Below, piece after piece: positions 62,412 through 64,000 of a DNA stretch of 64,000 nt; position 1 is the stretch's first letter, and each line of letters begins with the position of its first letter. Under the pieces are notes generated by a model. That model was not told where the DNA came from and searched no databases. It saw only the letters and a program-made list of their open reading frames with translations. The stretch comes from Flavobacteriaceae bacterium (GTDB taxonomy: Bacteria > Bacteroidota > Bacteroidia > Flavobacteriales > Flavobacteriaceae). The position numbers and the translations under genes are program-made. The stretch is from the NCBI GenBank assembly GCA_003443635.1, contig CP031964.1, forward strand, positions 1,024,321-1,088,320. Reading direction: 5' to 3'.

Positions 62412-63277
62412 AAGCTAAATATATACTATTATTAATCGTTTTTTTTACGATTAGTAACTCATATTCGCAATCAAGTTTAAACGATTATAAATATGTGATC
62501 GTTCCACAAGGATATAGGTTTTTTAAAGAGAATAACAAATATCAATTAAATGATCTTACAAAATTTTTATTTAATAAATATAATTTCACATCATTTATTG
62601 AGAATGAGACTTTTCCTAAAGATTTAGCTTTAGACAGATGCTTAGCATTAAGAGCCGATGTTTTAAAAGAATCTAGTGTCTTAAAAACGAAGTTAAAAGT
62701 AGAGTTAAGAAACTGTAATGGAATAGTGGTATTTACTACAGAGATAGGTAAAACAGGTGAGAAAGATTTTAAAAAAGGCTATAACTTAGCATTAAGAGAT
62801 GCTTTTAAATCTTTTGAGAATGTCAATTATAAATATGTTCCTAATAATGAACGTATAACAGATAAGTTTACGACTGTAAAAGCAAATGCAGAAGCAGAAG
62901 AAATAAAACGTTTAGAAGAAGAAGTGAAAGCTTTAAAAGAAGAGAAAAAACGTCAAGCCGTAACTTTTGAAAATCAAAAAGTAAAAGAATCTAAAGTATC
63001 CGAAGTAATTAAAAAAGAAGAATCAATACCTGCAGTTTCTTCAAAACCAGAAGAAGTGATTGATAATACAGTCCTGTACGCTCAAAAAATAACTAATGGG
63101 TTTCAACTTGTAGATAGTACACCTAAAGTGGTAATGATTTTATTAGAAACTCCTAGAAAAGATACATTTATAGTGAAAGATGTTAATGCAACAGTTTATA
63201 AAGAAGATGGATTTTGGTATATTTCCAAAAATGAAAACAATACAGTAACTACTAAAAAAATAAATATTAAGTTTTAA
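62408..63277 (+). CDS. Hypothetical exported protein with coiled-coil segment
   Basis: A signal peptide (LLLIVFFTISNSYSQ) is followed by a mixed domain starting NDYKYVIVPQGYRFFKENN, which is seen in many Flavobacteriia but has no known function. A highly charged coiled coil follows at about residues 163-190 (EAEEIKRLEEEVKALKEEKK), then a small beta-rich C-terminal part. The product is probably periplasmic. It overlaps the barrel gene by four bases, and its 3' end overlaps that of rarA by four bases. Confidence 0.75.
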   Translation: MKAKYILLLIVFFTISNSYSQSSLNDYKYVIVPQGYRFFKENNKYQLNDLTKFLFNKYNFTSFIENETFPKDLALDRCLALRADVLKESSVLKTKLKVELRNCNGIVVFTTEIGKTGEKDFKKGYNLALRDAFKSFENVNYKYVPNNERITDKFTTVKANAEAEEIKRLEEEVKALKEEKKRQAVTFENQKVKESKVSEVIKKEESIPAVSSKPEEVIDNTVLYAQKITNGFQLVDSTPKVVMILLETPRKDTFIVKDVNATVYKEDGFWYISKNENNTVTTKKINIKF

Positions 63278-64000
63278 TAGTTATATTTTTCTTTCCAACG
63301 TTGTTTTAAGAATTCACGAAGTCCATTTTCTCTAGGATTATTCCCAGGGTTATAAAAAGTAGTGTTTGAGATTTCATCTGGTAAGAATTCGTGCTCAGCA
63401 AAATTATTTTCATGATTGTGAGCATACTTATAATTATCGCCATAACCTAATTCTTTCATAAGCTTGGTTGGTGCGTTTCTAATAGATAAAGGCACACTCA
63501 GGTCGCCTGTATTTCTAACAGTTTGTTGAGCGTTTTTAATTGCTTCATAAGATGCATTACTTTTTGCAGAGCAAGCTAAATAAGTTGCACACTGACTCAA
63601 AATAATTCGGGATTCTGGATAGCCTATAGTTGATACTGCTTGAAATGTGCTATTTGCAATAACTAAAGCAGTGGGATTTGCATTACCTATATCTTCACTT
63701 GCTAAAATTAATAAGCGTCTAGCTATAAATTTTACATCCTCACCACCTTCGACCATTCTAGCTAACCAATACACAGCAGCATTTGGGTCGCTCCCTCTTA
63801 TTGATTTTATAAATGCTGAAATAATATCGTAATGCTGTTCTCCAGTCTTGTCATACCTAACCGTGTTATTCTGTACTTTTTCTAAAACAGCACTATTGGT
63901 AACTTTTATATTATCAGTATCATAAGAGTTTACGATTAATTCAAAAATGTTGAGTAATTTACGAGCATCACCTCCAGAAAACCTAAGTAAAGCATCCGTT
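63274..64000 (-). CDS. rarA: Replication-associated recombination protein RarA/MgsA (N-terminal part outside window)
   Basis: AAA+ ATPase that acts at stalled replication forks with RecA and single-strand binding protein. The frame is open to the window end, so the start and the Walker motifs are not visible. The seen part has RFSGGDARKLLNIFEL (sensor 2 region), YDKTGEQHYDIISAFIKSI, SDPNAAVYWLARMVEGGED and RRLLILASEDIGNANP, which are characteristic of this family, then a C-terminal tetramerisation domain. About 240 residues are visible of the roughly 420-450 expected. Confidence 0.93.
   Translation of the reverse strand, partial: TDALLRFSGGDARKLLNIFELIVNSYDTDNIKVTNSAVLEKVQNNTVRYDKTGEQHYDIISAFIKSIRGSDPNAAVYWLARMVEGGEDVKFIARRLLILASEDIGNANPTALVIANSTFQAVSTIGYPESRIILSQCATYLACSAKSNASYEAIKNAQQTVRNTGDLSVPLSIRNAPTKLMKELGYGDNYKYAHNHENNFAEHEFLPDEISNTTFYNPGNNPRENGLREFLKQRWKEKYNY

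Noticed and set aside
1-64000. tRNA or rRNA genes, CRISPR arrays, prophage or insertion sequences
   Set aside because: I looked through the gaps and saw no cloverleaf-like, spacer-repeat, transposase or integrase signal. A tRNAscan or ISfinder run was not possible.

Overview
The window looks like part of a low-GC chromosome from a member of the Flavobacteriaceae (Bacteroidota). The grounds are its protein families (DUF6090, DUF5723, DUF4136, DUF1569, LytTR pairs, a fused E1 of a 2-oxo acid dehydrogenase), promoter boxes of the Bacteroidota type TAnnTTTG, starts without obvious Shine-Dalgarno sites, and many ATGA/TAATG gene junctions. I see no tRNA or rRNA gene, no intact insertion sequence and no CRISPR array.

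1-19,300 (+ strand) is a long catabolic operon for phenylacetyl-CoA. It starts inside paaE and runs paaE-A-B-C-D (epoxidase), paaG (isomerase), a serine-racemase-like PLP enzyme, paaH, paaI, an unknown membrane-anchored protein, paaJ, an atypical SDR, paaZ, an unknown soluble protein, a PaaF-candidate crotonase and paaY. It then continues with a branched-chain-type 2-oxo acid dehydrogenase (E2, fused E1 alpha/beta), ilvE and a PhyH-type dioxygenase. PaaZ carries an extra C-terminal DUF1569 (DinB-like) domain. Most of the larger gene gaps hold short hairpin repeats of one family.

19,300-28,960 (+) is a mixed region: a DUF6090 membrane protein, a bestrophin-like channel, a lipoprotein of TIKI/DUF5694 type, a zinc alcohol dehydrogenase, three consecutive exported amidohydrolases, a membrane-tethered LytTR regulator and a small membrane protein.

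28,946-41,376 is mostly on the minus strand: a KAS III-like / methyltransferase / glycosyltransferase operon, gcvP, an ECF sigma factor with a small zinc-binding partner, an M3 peptidase with a HAD phosphatase, and purK-purE. A UbiA-like membrane protein lies on the plus strand. A possible small RNA sits between purE and the peptidase gene.

41,512-64,000: a fused hypoxanthine phosphoribosyltransferase-adenylate kinase, obg, a DUF4136 lipoprotein and a DoxX protein. Next come a large DoxX-like membrane protein, a LytS/LytTR two-component pair and a decayed second copy of the DoxX-like gene. Then mpl facing an N-acetylmuramoyl-L-alanine amidase, a PaiB/DUF1569 pair, a FIST protein overlapping a hybrid histidine kinase, radC, a DUF7033 protein, a YjjG-type nucleotidase, a three-gene envelope operon (lipoprotein, DUF5723 barrel, periplasmic coiled-coil protein) and the 3' part of rarA.

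The most unusual points are the PaaZ-DUF1569 fusion, the aminotransferase plus 2-oxo acid dehydrogenase at the tail of the paa operon (a possible phenylalanine to phenylacetyl-CoA route without a CoA ligase), the Hpt-Adk fusion, the pseudogene beside the LytS/LytTR pair and the hairpin repeat family.
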